A stretch of 64,000 bases of DNA from Histoplasma ohiense. Lineage: Eukaryota; Ascomycota; Eurotiomycetes; Onygenales; Ajellomycetaceae. Where the stretch lies: contig JAEVHH010000002.1 in assembly GCA_017607445.1 (NCBI GenBank), positions 7,098,001 through 7,162,000 on the forward strand. The letters run 5' to 3'. The notes under the pieces are model-generated. The model was not told the DNA's origin, did no database searches, and saw only the letters and a list, made by a program, of their open reading frames with translations. The stretch's first letter is position 1, and every line of letters begins with the position of its first letter. Below, one piece after another: positions 35,894 through 45,917 of this stretch. Both the position numbers and the translations under genes were made by a program.

Positions 35894-36679
35894 CCGTCAG
35901 AGCACCCCCGCGTAACAACGACAGGCCAGGGCTAAAGCTGCGGAGATTCGAGATCCAAGCGCGATGATGTAATGCTGACTCGGATGTCTAAGCTGTGTGC
36001 TTGGGCAGGGACTTGGGCAGGGATAGGATGTCACGGAGGAATCCTCTTTGAGAACCAAGCAATTGAGGATAAAACCGAAAAAGAGCGAAGTTGCCCCTGC
36101 TATAACGTGGTTAGTGATTGGTAATGGGTGGGGTGGTATGCATCAGCAGTGGGTGAGAGAGACCATGGAGATGGAGGAGTCTGATGTTAGGGAGAGAGAA
36201 GCTTCCGTTTACCAGTATCAAGTCCCCGTAGCTTCTTACTGGAGGATTAGCTCCGGCGCTAGGCTGGTGTATTCTAGGGTCTACAGTTGATTGTTGACAT
36301 AACTACAGATGTACAGTACAGAAGCCGCTGCAAAAAATTTTGTCTCGCCAAGATAATTAAAAAACCGCTATAAGTAGTAGTTTCTATCCTCATAGATAGA
36401 TATAAAAAATATATACACTTGTATGCCAGTTTGAGGTTTCAACTCTCAGGCAGCTATGCAGCGCACTACTATACATACAGGAGTTTTTGCTCTTTTCCTC
36501 AGAAATTTAGTTATTCTTGCTAGAAACTCCCAGTTGGTGCCTGGTTATTTCAGCTAGAATCACTTCTTTTCTGCCTGAGCTTCCTCTATCTATAGTCTTC
36601 CTATCAGTTCTGTATCTCTGCCTTGTTAGGTCTTTCCTGACCCTCCTCAACTTCTGTCTACTGATTTTACACTCGCATG

Positions 36680-39150
36680 CTAGTTGTATTGGAGTACCTT
36701 GGATAGGACTGCTTGGAATTGACCCAGAAGGCCTGTCCTGATCATCATCTTTGCTGCTTGTACTGCCATTGATGAGCTACAGAGAGGATGTGTTTGATGT
36801 CCATGCATGGAGACTTGCCTGCCCACATTCAATGTTGTTCTTCTGCTCAGTTCCAGCATTCCAGAAGGATGTGTCACACAGTCTGCGGTCCATAGCTGCA
36901 TTGGCATTTATCAGTATCAGCCTTACTGATGTCATGAAGATATGCATGGAGGCTGATCTTGCCTGTATGCATCTGTGTGATCGCGGAGCTAATTGCTCTG
37001 TGTGTTCCCATGTGTGTGTTGAGAATAGTTTTTCCCGGCCGAACCCCAAGTCAGAAGAGATCCCTACCATGCTTTGCTTTCTCCCATGATGTTTCCCATT
37101 CTCTTTTCATAGCTTGACAGATTTTAGATTTCGTGGATGCCAGCAGCATCCATATCGGATCTGTTTTGAGTTGTTCAGTGTTCAAGGCAGGGTCGGCAGC
37201 CCACTTTGCCAGTCTGTCAGCTTCTTTGTTTCCTGATATTCCAACATGTGCTGGGATCCAGTAAAATTACACCTCCCATCCGAGGTCTCGCAGTCGATCG
37301 AGTATTTATATAGCTTTGACAAGGATATACTGACCCAACGAATGCTTGGGGTTCCGAATCGCTTGGATGGCAGCTTGGTTGTCAGTAAAGATGGCGCATT
37401 TCCCGGGGGAAGTGCCAGTTGCATGGATATCAATTACCATCTGGAGGGCCAACACCAGGCCCTTGAGCTCCGCTGAGTACACCGTGGAGGTACTGGATAC
37501 ACCCATGTATTGAGTCTGTTTTGTGCAGATGCTGTTGTTCTGGAGTGAGGGCGCCACTGCTGCTGCCCCTATGTGACTGTTGATGTCACTCCCGTCTGTG
37601 TAGATGCGCATCGTCGTCGGTTCCATAGTGTCATGTTTCTTGATCACATCATTGGCCGAATCCTTTATGCAGGTAAGAGGTGGGGTCCATCACGGCAGTA
37701 CAACATGCAGTTGGCATTTCTCAAGTCAGTTGAGTTGCACATTGTATTTGTGTTCCAGGATGCCAGAGAAACAGTCAAGGGGGCTCAGTGCATTGCAATT
37801 TCAGTTGGTTCTTGTATTGTTTTCACTTGATGTCGCCATGTCATGGTGTGACGGGGAGCTTTGTATGTGCATAGTGGCTTCCAGCACTGTTTGCTCAAGT
37901 TGCTGTTGTATCGAAAGCAGGTGTGCCTCTACATCCACAGCTGGTCCGGCAGTTGTTCGGAATGCTCCCATGATTATTTGGACTGCACGTCTCTGGATTC
38001 TCTTGATGGCATTTATCATGGCACTGCCCCGGCTCATGTAGCCATTACCAGGGATATGCCATGCAGAGCAGTCATACAGCATCTGAGGTATGATCATTGC
38101 TCTGTACACCTGCCGGAGATTAATAGCTTCTGTTCCCCATGTTGAGGATGTCAGAGGTGATAATGCCAAGAGTCATTTTGTGGCGCCTGCTTTTACATTC
38201 TCACAGTGGTAGTCCCATCGGAGTTTGCTATCCATGTGGATGCCCAGGTAGCAGCATGATGGGGAGGCCTCAACTGTGGTGTGTGGTAGGTGCAAGGCAT
38301 GCATGTTGTTTGCCTTTGGGTCTCTTGTGAAGTGGACAAGTTCATACTTCACTGGCGCAAACTGGGAGCCGTGCCTTCACACCCATTGTTTGGCCTTCCG
38401 GTGGATTTTCTTAAGGGTTTTGCAGTTGCGCTGTGCGGTCGGGCCTACAGCCAGGATTGACATGTTGTCAACATATCCAACCACCTCTGTCTCCTCTGTC
38501 TTGCATGCTTCAATGAGGTCAGCATTGAAGAAAAGATACAGAATTGGTGAGATGGGTGATCCTTGTGGAATTCCAGTTTGAATCAGGGCTGACAGTGCAG
38601 TGTACTTCTGTAGCTTAAGAGTGGTAGATTGATTGCTCAGAAACGACACTGTTAGTCTATGATTCTCTTGCTAACTAAGTGTTTCTGGAGATTATGTAGA
38701 AGTTGTTGTCAAGAGACATTGTCGTATGCTTCTGACACATTGAGTAGGAGTAGGAAGGCCACCTTGCCCTCGGACCAGGCCTAGTGTATGTGTTGGAGGA
38801 GGAAGTGCATGGCATGCTCAGTCGAGGCCAATTTCCAAGCCCCGGTGTGGCGGCTGGGAAGGAGTCGGTATACGTCGGTGGTATATGCAAGTCGGTTGGC
38901 AATGATGGCTTCCAGGGCCTTGCCCAACATGCTAAGGAGAGCGATTGGCCGGTACGCCTTGGGTTGCGTGTAATCGTCTTTCCCTGGCTTTCGGAGGGCC
39001 ACCGTGATGGTATCTTTGAAATGAGTGGGACAGTAGCCCTGTTCAAGACACGCATTGAAGAGTTTGTGAAGGCTGGGAAGGAGGATATCAAGCGTCTGGT
39101 GCAAGATTCCGTTGGTGATGCCGTCAGCTCCTGGGAGACTGGGTTTGACA
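36680..39150 (-). mobile_element. Degenerate Tad/I-like non-LTR retrotransposon (LINE), 5'-truncated
   Basis: Reading from 39150 down, broken frames give the reverse transcriptase start (DGITNGILHQTLDIL, then RKPGKDDYTQPKAYRPIALL and NRLAYTTDVYRLLPSRH). Next come GIPQGSPISPILYLFFNADL and the catalytic box, here YVDN instead of YVDD (38475-38464). The thumb and connection parts follow ([20 protein letters not shown]), then an RNase H domain with D-E-D residues ([20 protein letters not shown]) at about 37640-37300. The end has [15 protein letters not shown] and AAKMMIRTGLLGQF near 36700. Frames break repeatedly and the endonuclease-bearing 5' part is missing at about 39150. The element cannot be autonomous. 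The 3' end is not precisely placed, and no poly(A) tail or target duplication was found. Confidence 0.85.
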
Positions 39151-39289
39151 GGCGACTGGGCTCGGTGCTCCCTCGTATAAGGACCAGTCTACCGCTCTCG
39201 CTTTCGTCGACACTCCGTCTTTCCGGACAAGTTGATAATCCCCGTTTCTCCATGACAGAATTTCAAATTGATAGCTCCCGAAAGCGAAT

Positions 39290-39640
39290 TCATGGCCCAG
39301 CCAAAGACTTGGTCCTCGGAGAAGCGCGTTGTTGGCCCGAGGGGAAGCCGTGATGCTTTCATCTACAGTGGCCCAAGTCGTTTTCGAGATGGTCACGGGC
39401 CGTCCAATGACCGCCTCAGATCTCGCGAGTGAGACGACAGCCGCGGCTGGCACCGAAAGAGATTACAGCGAACGGAAGATCGAGGGTCTGGATGGGAAAA
39501 GAAGTCGCTGGACTCGAGAGGAGGACAACCGTCTAATGGCCCTGAAGCAGGACCGCTTCACTTGGTCGGAGATCGAGGAGCGGTTTCCACACAGACAACT
39601 CGGCTCATTTGGTAATAGTTATAAAGTTAAAAATTCTTGA
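39290..39640 (+). pseudogene. Myb/SANT-domain protein fragment next to LINE
   Basis: An open frame ends in GKRSRWTREEDNRLMALK and TWSEIEERFPHRQLGS, a single Myb/SANT-like helix-turn-helix of the type seen in many fungal nuclear proteins. The upstream part gives AQVVFEMVTGRPMTASDLAS. No gene start can be assigned and the LINE begins about 140 bp to the left, so it may be a gene remnant truncated by the insertion. After the domain the sequence turns into an AT-rich GTTAAAAA/GTTGGAA run and the frame ends. Confidence 0.55.
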
Positions 39641-40480
39641 AAGTAGTTAAAAACAGTTTGTAAAAGTTGGAAGAAGTTTTAAAAAGTTGGAAAAAGGTTT
39701 ATTAAGATTAGTTAGATTAAGTTAGTAACAACTGTGAAGGCCTAAGCAAAGCCGCCGGCGTGAACAGGGTGATTGCACTAATCATTCTTCATCCTTTGCC
39801 ATCTCATCTACAGCTTTCGGGTTTCTTCACTTTTTGAACAGTATAAAGCAGTTCATTTTGCGGACGCACTTGTCAGTAACACCCCAGTCAGCCAGCCAAT
39901 AAAGCGAATTCATAGCATCAAGTGGCAGATCACCAACCACTTTTCATTGACTGCCACTTTGACAAGAAGGTGATGGGGCTATAATGATAGTACTGCAAGC
40001 CACAATTTGAAGCAACAACTCTCTCTAATTGATTGTTCCAGCTGCACTGAGATTCAGAGACAACAAACTTAGCATCTAGATTTCTTTTTCCTGAGCTGTC
40101 TGCCAATAGAACCACCAAATGGAAGTGATAATTTTCCATACATCATGGGCTGATAGCATCTCTGATATCAGAGCAACTTCTGGTATGGTGAGATGTGCTG
40201 CAGACAGTTCAACATGGCTAGTTCTCAGATCAACAAAAGTTCAACAAGATTGAGACTGAGTTCTATAGCACAATTCATGCAATCTGAATAGATGAGTGAA
40301 TATTCACTATACAGAGCAGAAGACAGTAGGTTCTCAGATCACATCAGTGAGATCAAGATCATGTATTCTGTGGTACAACCCTAAATTGGGAGAGTGACAG
40401 TGATCTCCTCCCATATCCACGCGGTCCAAGTGGAAGGGGGAGATGACAAATGAATATATGCTGAGGAGTGTTGACAGAAT
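39641..40480. other. Repeat-like AT-rich sequence
   Basis: It starts with imperfect GTTGGAAAAAG-type iterations (39640-39730) and runs into sequence leading to the TATA-bearing segment at 40483. No protein-coding support. Probably transposon-derived. Confidence 0.35.
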
Positions 40481-41170
40481 GGTATATAAGAAGCTACAAT
40501 CCCCTCTGAAATTCTGAGACAACAAACAAACATTCAAGATTCGCAAAGATCTTATCAAGCCAGTTCTTCAGCCCAGTTTCTAAGACCATCAACTACCACC
40601 ATATCTAAAGCAATAAATCTCAATGACAAGGCCTCTGCCAATGCTCCACCAGCCCAAACACCTCCGTTCACCCTCATCGATGAAAGTCCCCAGCAGAGCG
40701 TGACAACAGGAGATGGGTATCAGTATTTCAAAGTGAAAGAACTTGTAGAAGCTCTTCACAAAGCCAGGGCAGATTCCACTGCCTCCAAATCCAATCCCTT
40801 GAAAGACACTGCAGATGAGTATGCCAGCCCTAAGCAAGATGGCAAAAAGATTGTTCAGGAACAAGGTAATTGATATCTCAACTGGAAACTGGGAGCATAT
40901 GCTGATATGTGTTCAGAGACTGTGTTGAATAATGCTTCTAAGCTGAAGCCGCAAGAGCAGGAGATATCCTTCTCACGCAACCCCGAACCTGAATCGCCCG
41001 TGCTTATGGATAACGAGAACGTTGGTTTCGATCCTGCGATGAAAGAATGTTCCGAGATAAGAAATTCACCTAAAGCTGGCAAAGAAAGGGGAAAAGTGAA
41101 AAATTATGCCAGGGCACGCATTATTATCAACCCCACTGACTTCTTCGAGGACCTCACAGAGGGCATCTAG
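40480..41170 (+). mobile_element. Possible LTR-retrotransposon 5' end and gag-like remnant
   Basis: GGTATATAAGAAGC at 40481 looks like an LTR core promoter. It is followed by a 5'-UTR-like segment and an open frame (about 40583-40873) containing GDGYQYFKVKELVEALHKA and a Ser/Lys-rich tail. A second open frame runs at 40907-41170. Neither has a zinc knuckle, protease or RT, and no matching second LTR is seen. The call rests on context and architecture only. Confidence 0.35.
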
Positions 41171-41500
41171 ATGCACAACATGTGATCTACTGTGGAAGTT
41201 GACAAACTCACTGCATTCTTCCCCCTCCACTTTATGGTTTTATAATGGAAAGTTTGATGTGAATGATCAATCTGGGAAGACCTCTGATGTTTTGTTTGAT
41301 GAGAAGTTAATTAGGAGTTTGCCTTCTCAACAAGCAGACTGGGATGGATTTTCTACCTATCTTTTTCCAGCTCTCATGTTTGTGGAGGTTGTTTGTCAGG
41401 TGTTACTACTTTCTCTTTATGTTTCTCCATCTGTAATTGTATCTGGCGATAACTCTGCTTGCTATAACACTGAATCTTGATAAGTTCACCTGCTATCCGG
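41171..41500 (+). other. Open reading stretch of unknown nature
   Basis: The + strand can be read as FYNGKFDVNDQSGKTSDV, then LIRSLPSQQADWDGF and STYLFPALMFVEVV. The stretch looks protein-like but has no start and matches no family I recognise. Probably a gene or element fragment. Confidence 0.3.
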
Positions 41501-41656
41501 CGCAAAATCAGTCTTGTTTGATATTCTGCTGTAGTTCGATAATCGTAAACATCGCTAGCCATGCATCAACAGGAAGTGTGGAGGTCATACTGTGGATGTC
41601 ATAGAAATCTCCCTCTGTTTGTAAGCACTGTTTCTCCAAGCATGCTCAATGCACCC

Positions 41657-41947
41657 TCATCTGACCGATGAACTGTCCCTGCAATATGTTGCGCCATCGG
41701 CCAGTTCCCAGAGTTGGGCATTTATATAGCTATGTGGATACTGTCCATGCCGGTGTAGTAGTGAAATGAGAGACTGAACCTGACTGCAGATGCACTCTGT
41801 GAATCTTACATCATCCTGCAAAGAGGCTGGAGGACTAGAGCGCGGTTCTACTGTGTAGAGTGCCATCTCTGCCAAATTTATGTGAGGAAGGGATCCGAAG
41901 AAGAGCTCGGCAAGAATATAGATGTTGCGAAGAGGACGATGACTCAT
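41657..41947 (-). CDS. Hypothetical ORF or gene fragment next to the TRIM-like element
   Basis: An ATG-started frame of 96 residues (MSHRPLRNIYILAELFF ... VRFTECICSQVQSLISLLHR). It begins 20 bp from the left end of the LTR element, so the element sits in its presumed 5' region. I recognise no domain and cannot tell a small gene from a fragment. Confidence 0.35.
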   Translation of the reverse strand: MSHRPLRNIYILAELFFGSLPHINLAEMALYTVEPRSSPPASLQDDVRFTECICSQVQSLISLLHRHGQYPHSYINAQLWELADGATYCRDSSSVR

Positions 41948-41966
41948 AAATTACGGCCGCCCTTTT

Positions 41967-42067
41967 TGTTGGAGCTACTACACAAGCCCTATCCCACGTG
42001 ACCCACACATACATATATTAGTTGCCACTAGATAGATAAACAACCAACCAAGAGCAACCCTCTCACA
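41967..42067 (+). repeat. 5' LTR of TRIM-like element
   Basis: 101 bp, TGTTGGAGCT...CCTCTCACA, identical to the right LTR. Preceded by target duplication CTTTT (41962-41966). Confidence 0.95.
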
Positions 42068-42324
42068 GGTTATGAAGCCCTTGCACTTCTACGAAGCGAT
42101 AACTTGCAATAATCTCTTTAATAACCTCTTCTTTTGTTAAAAGAACCTCTTCTTCCATTCATTTTGATACCCTGATATCTGATAACCTCAATAACTTGAT
42201 AACCAAATGCCTATTAGTACGCGAGCAACAAACCGCGAAGAAACACCAGAGAACCAAACCAGTGCACCTGGATCCTTTCCAACACCAATAACCACCCGAC
42301 GACCACGATATCAAGCCCCAGGAC

Positions 42325-42480
42325 ACCAAGAGATGCACTCACTGCAAGAAGGATGGCCATGTGGAACCCAACTGCTTCTTTGCACACCCTGAGAAGCGCC
42401 CTTCAGAATGGAAGGATAGAGCAAAGAAGAATGATGGTGGCTCAGCACCTATGTACAGCACTGTTGAGCAAGTCTTCTAA
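42325..42480 (+). pseudogene. gag-derived CCHC zinc-knuckle segment inside the TRIM-like element
   Basis: The frame reads KRCTHCKKDGHVEPNCFF, giving C-x2-C-x4-H-x4-C, the retroviral-type zinc knuckle. It is followed by FAHPEKRPSEWKDRAKK and stops at 42480 (TVEQVF). It has no start of its own and must be a leftover of the parental gag. Confidence 0.75.
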
Positions 42481-42488
42481 CCATACCC

Positions 42489-42617
42489 ATAACCCCGCGG
42501 TATCAACAATATTGCGGATATAACCATAACCATAACCCCGTGGTATCAACAATATCATGGATATAACCATAACCATAACCCCATGGTGTTCACAACATCA
42601 TGGATATAACCATATCG
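42489..42617 (+). repeat. 43-bp tandem repeat, 3 copies, inside the TRIM-like element
   Basis: Unit beginning ATAACCCCGCGGTATCAACA, repeated at 42489, 42532 and 42575 with a few substitutions (GCGG, GTGG, ATGG). Confidence 0.85.
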
Positions 42618-42864
42618 ATAACAACAAGAATCAACAAGAATATGAGATCCCGCGGCGTTAGGACGACTGGAGGGGTAATACAGATACAGGAAGGGCAGAT
42701 TTGTGTTCTTTCTTGCATGTTTTATGCTGTAATTTCATGTATTGGGCCTAGTCCTTATGAGGAAACTAGATGCCAGTTTTTGTAATTAATTATTATTGCA
42801 GATTTGAATGATTTGGGCGTTCTCGTGGCTGCGTGGGCTAGTTGGCCTGCGTAGCATGGGGGGG

Positions 42865-42965
42865 TGTTGGAGCTACTACACAAGCCCTATCCCACGTGAC
42901 CCACACATACATATATTAGTTGCCACTAGATAGATAAACAACCAACCAAGAGCAACCCTCTCACA
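42865..42965 (+). repeat. 3' LTR of TRIM-like element
   Basis: 101 bp, identical to the left LTR. Followed by target duplication CTTTT (42966-42970). Confidence 0.95.
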
Positions 42966-43074
42966 CTTTTTTCAATCACATGACTAGGAGCGCCCCCAAG
43001 AGGGAGAGGCAAAGGCACATCCAACTTCACAACATCCAGAAAATTATCTGACCGCCATTCATCTCTATTATGTT

Positions 43075-45414
43075 ATGGCGTCCTCCAAATCGGAGATAAT
43101 TAGCTTTCATCCTATCGGCAGCCGACTAGAAGAATATCGCGATTTGTACAATTGTTTTAGCGCTGAGCATTCAGATGACAGTGCTGACAAAATAGAGAAG
43201 CGACTGCTTCAATTATTGGCGGTTCTACAAACCCATCCTGTTTGTTTTGAGCTTCCTTCTGGCAGAGGACATGGAACTCTTTTTGACGATCTATTGGCCC
43301 TTCTTTCAGAAGTTCGCTCGAGCCTATTTGAAATTAATCGTCTACGTCCACTTCTGAAAGCGATCCACGACGAACAACCCGATGAAACAATCTGGAACAA
43401 AGTCTACGATGCTGTTACAGAGACTACTCCCCCTCCTCGCTTGCCCTTACCTCTCCTCCAAACTCCCTTGCTACGGAATACGAGTAGCTTTGTCAACTCG
43501 ACCGAGTACAGGAAACACGTCGACGCGGTGTTGAAGGAGGAGCTCGGTGCTATGATGTATGCGGATATACCGGGTTTCTACGAGAAATATTTTGGAACCA
43601 TCGAGTGGCTAGAGCCTGCAGCCCAGGCGGTTTTCGCAAAATGCAAGGAAGGTGAAGATCCTTTTTACAGCGAGGAGACTGGCTGGAGAGGGTGGCCCGA
43701 AGGCGCCAAGGAACTAGATGTGTTGCAATGGCTGTCAGCCCTTATCGACAACTTCATACGCTTCTTCGAGGAATATGCACGCGACCAAAAGATTCAAAGA
43801 AAGCTACTCGCGCAGCCGTACCAACCCCTCGAAGGTTCCACCGCAGACCGCAAGCTGGACGTAGGCTTTGTGAACGACTCCAACGCCAGCGAGGATGCCA
43901 GTTGCCACTGGTCACAGATCCTGGTGCCGGGAGAGCTGAAGAACGACACCTCGTACGATGTCCCGTCAAAGGCATGGCTTGACCTGGGGAGGTACGTCAG
44001 GGAGGTAATGACGGCCCAGGACTCCCGCAGTTCCGTGTTGGGTTTCACCCTCTGCAGATCAAAGATGAGGCTCTGGAATTTTGACCGTCTGGGCGGGATA
44101 GCGTCCAAGTCGTTTGATATCAATAAGGAGGGCTTTCAGTTTGTATCGGTGATACTTGGGTACCTCAGCATGAGCAGAGAGCAGCTTGGATTCGACCCGA
44201 CGATCATCGACTCCGCCGACGGTTCGCGTTACATCGAGATAGAGAGAGACGGCCAGATAGAAAGACTTATCTTTGACGAGGTGGTGAAGCGGGCTCCTTG
44301 TGTCGCCGGGCGGGCGACGACCTGCTGGAAGGCACATCTAGATGGAGATGAGTCCAGGATGCCTCTCGTCATCAAAGATTCGTGGCAGTACCCTGAGCGT
44401 GAGGAGGAGGGAGCGTTGCTGCGGGAGGTAACGGAGAAGGGAGTGAACAATGTGGCGAGGTACTACCACCACGAGACGGTTTGCGTGAGGGAAAATGACG
44501 ACGATATCTGCAACGCCGTTCGGAAAGGCCTAGATGTCACGAAGGCAGGGAACTACAGAATCAGTGGCTCTAGGCCAGCGTTGAGCAGAAAGGGCTCTCG
44601 CGCAGGGAGGAAGGACGGAGGGAGCAGCGTCACCTGTCGGAAACGTTCCTCCGCTTCGATCGATTCGCCGCTGCCGCCGAGCAAACGGCAGTCGATTTCT
44701 CCAACGAAAGCTGGTACCCACGAACCGATGCCTAACCGGATTCATCGCCGTGTCGTCGTTCGGGACTATGGAAAGCCAATATATAAGGCAAGTTCGAGAG
44801 TCTCCCTGCTTGCCGCCCTGGAGGGATGCATCGAGGGATACGAGGACCTATATAAACGGACCGGCTTGCTTCAAGGAGATATCTCTCCAAATAATCTCAT
44901 GATCAATGAGGAGGCAGATAATTCGTCATGGAAATCTTTCTTAATTGATCTCGATCTTGCGATCAGGGAGCAGCGGGAGGGTTTCTCAGGAAACCGAGGG
45001 AAAACTGGCACGCTAGCGTTTATGGCAATCGGTGTACTTTTAGCAGATGAGAAACGCTCCTTTATGCACGATCTTGAGTCGTTTTTCTGGGTACTATTCT
45101 GGATATGCATACATTACACAGGGCCAGGTGAAGGCAAGGTGGTTGAAGAGTTCGAGAAATGGAATTTTATGGACACGGAGGCACTAGCGAAGGCAAAGAA
45201 AGGAGAGGTTTCTGATGAAAGAGATTTCCTTATATCAGCAGGGAAATATTTTACTGAGTACTATCAACCCCTGGTACCTTGGGTCAACAAACTACGGAGA
45301 GAGGTTTTCCCTGGTGGGGGCAGGTGGAGAAGGTCAGATCCAAACCTGGGTTCGTCAATGAGAAGGATACTGCAGGAAGCAAGAAACGATCCAAACGTCA
45401 TTGGCCCAAACTAA
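43075..45414 (+). CDS. FunK1-type fungal protein kinase
   Basis: Intronless, 779 residues. The N-terminal 350 residues are the helical FunK1-specific region (GWRGWPEGAKELDVLQWL and ADRKLDVGFVNDSN, then the LGFTLCRSKMRLWNFDRLGG block). The kinase part has Lys in LVIKDSW (about residue 432). A Ser/Arg-rich insert (about 500-550) precedes the catalytic loop LLQGDISPNNLMI (His of HxD is Gln, as often in FunK1). The metal-binding motif is IDLDLAI in place of DFG (about residue 625), then GTLAFMAIGVL and HDLESFFWVLFW. All catalytic Asp/Asn residues are present, so activity is plausible. The family is fungus-specific, expanded in Onygenales, with unknown substrates. It lies 105 bp right of the TRIM-like element, inside the accessory island. 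Confidence 0.9.
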   Translation: MASSKSEIISFHPIGSRLEEYRDLYNCFSAEHSDDSADKIEKRLLQLLAVLQTHPVCFELPSGRGHGTLFDDLLALLSEVRSSLFEINRLRPLLKAIHDEQPDETIWNKVYDAVTETTPPPRLPLPLLQTPLLRNTSSFVNSTEYRKHVDAVLKEELGAMMYADIPGFYEKYFGTIEWLEPAAQAVFAKCKEGEDPFYSEETGWRGWPEGAKELDVLQWLSALIDNFIRFFEEYARDQKIQRKLLAQPYQPLEGSTADRKLDVGFVNDSNASEDASCHWSQILVPGELKNDTSYDVPSKAWLDLGRYVREVMTAQDSRSSVLGFTLCRSKMRLWNFDRLGGIASKSFDINKEGFQFVSVILGYLSMSREQLGFDPTIIDSADGSRYIEIERDGQIERLIFDEVVKRAPCVAGRATTCWKAHLDGDESRMPLVIKDSWQYPEREEEGALLREVTEKGVNNVARYYHHETVCVRENDDDICNAVRKGLDVTKAGNYRISGSRPALSRKGSRAGRKDGGSSVTCRKRSSASIDSPLPPSKRQSISPTKAGTHEPMPNRIHRRVVVRDYGKPIYKASSRVSLLAALEGCIEGYEDLYKRTGLLQGDISPNNLMINEEADNSSWKSFLIDLDLAIREQREGFSGNRGKTGTLAFMAIGVLLADEKRSFMHDLESFFWVLFWICIHYTGPGEGKVVEEFEKWNFMDTEALAKAKKGEVSDERDFLISAGKYFTEYYQPLVPWVNKLRREVFPGGGRWRRSDPNLGSSMRRILQEARNDPNVIGPN

Positions 45415-45917
45415 GTTTGTGCAGTCTTCTGCCCAATAAACGTTGTACTCCAAGGGCCTGGAAAGAAAACCGTGTATATATTTAGAGACTTATCCGTTGA
45501 ACAAGAATTAGATGTAATGATTACCTTTGGCCAATCGTTAGCGCTCCAGACATTACCGATCGTTACTCCAGTATGCGAACCAGAGGAGAAGTCGCGTCAC
45601 TCAACCTCCGGACTTTTTGATTTTCTGGCTGTTCTGAAGCCAGGCTGCATGAATTAGAACAGACCTGTTCGTGTTTTGATCTCCGTCGAACGACTGGTAG
45701 AAGATATCCAAAGAGAAAACAAAAACTATATTGATGGAGAAACTGGAGAACTATCTAATATAGGTACAAAGTGAGAGATTCATAATCAGGCGAACTCTCG
45801 AATATCAAAGGAGCGGCGGCTTTTGATGATGGATTTGGCTTACATATCTAGATATCAATCTGATGATATGATTGGTGGAGATATCACCTCTATCTAGTGC
45901 TGTCAACCAATTTACCC
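45415..45917. other. 3' flank of FunK1 gene
   Basis: No recognisable gene. A short open frame to 45657 continues past the kinase stop in another frame and has no family features. Confidence 0.4.

Larger units (their letters stand above)
41967..42965 (+). mobile_element. Non-autonomous LTR retrotransposon (TRIM-like, Copia-type primer site)
   Basis: The element is 999 bp with two LTRs of 101 bp (41967-42067 and 42865-42965). They are identical base for base, start TG and end CA. It is flanked on both sides by the 5-bp duplication CTTTT. Directly after the left LTR, GGTTATGAAGCCC is complementary, with one extra base, to the anticodon arm of initiator tRNA-Met, the primer type used by Copia-like elements. 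Before the right LTR is a purine run CATGGGGGGG. The interior keeps only a gag-like zinc knuckle (see separate entry) and a 43-bp tandem array. There is no protease, integrase or RT. Identical LTRs imply a recent insertion, so enzymes must have come from another element. Confidence 0.9.

Noticed and set aside
38784..39353. 189-residue + strand ORF over the LINE 5' end
   Set aside because: Mostly antisense of the RT domain. Only the last part overlaps the Myb fragment.
41967..42965. Simple segmental duplication of a 101-bp sequence
   Set aside because: TG...CA ends, a 5-bp CTTTT target duplication, a primer-binding site and a gag knuckle favour an LTR element.
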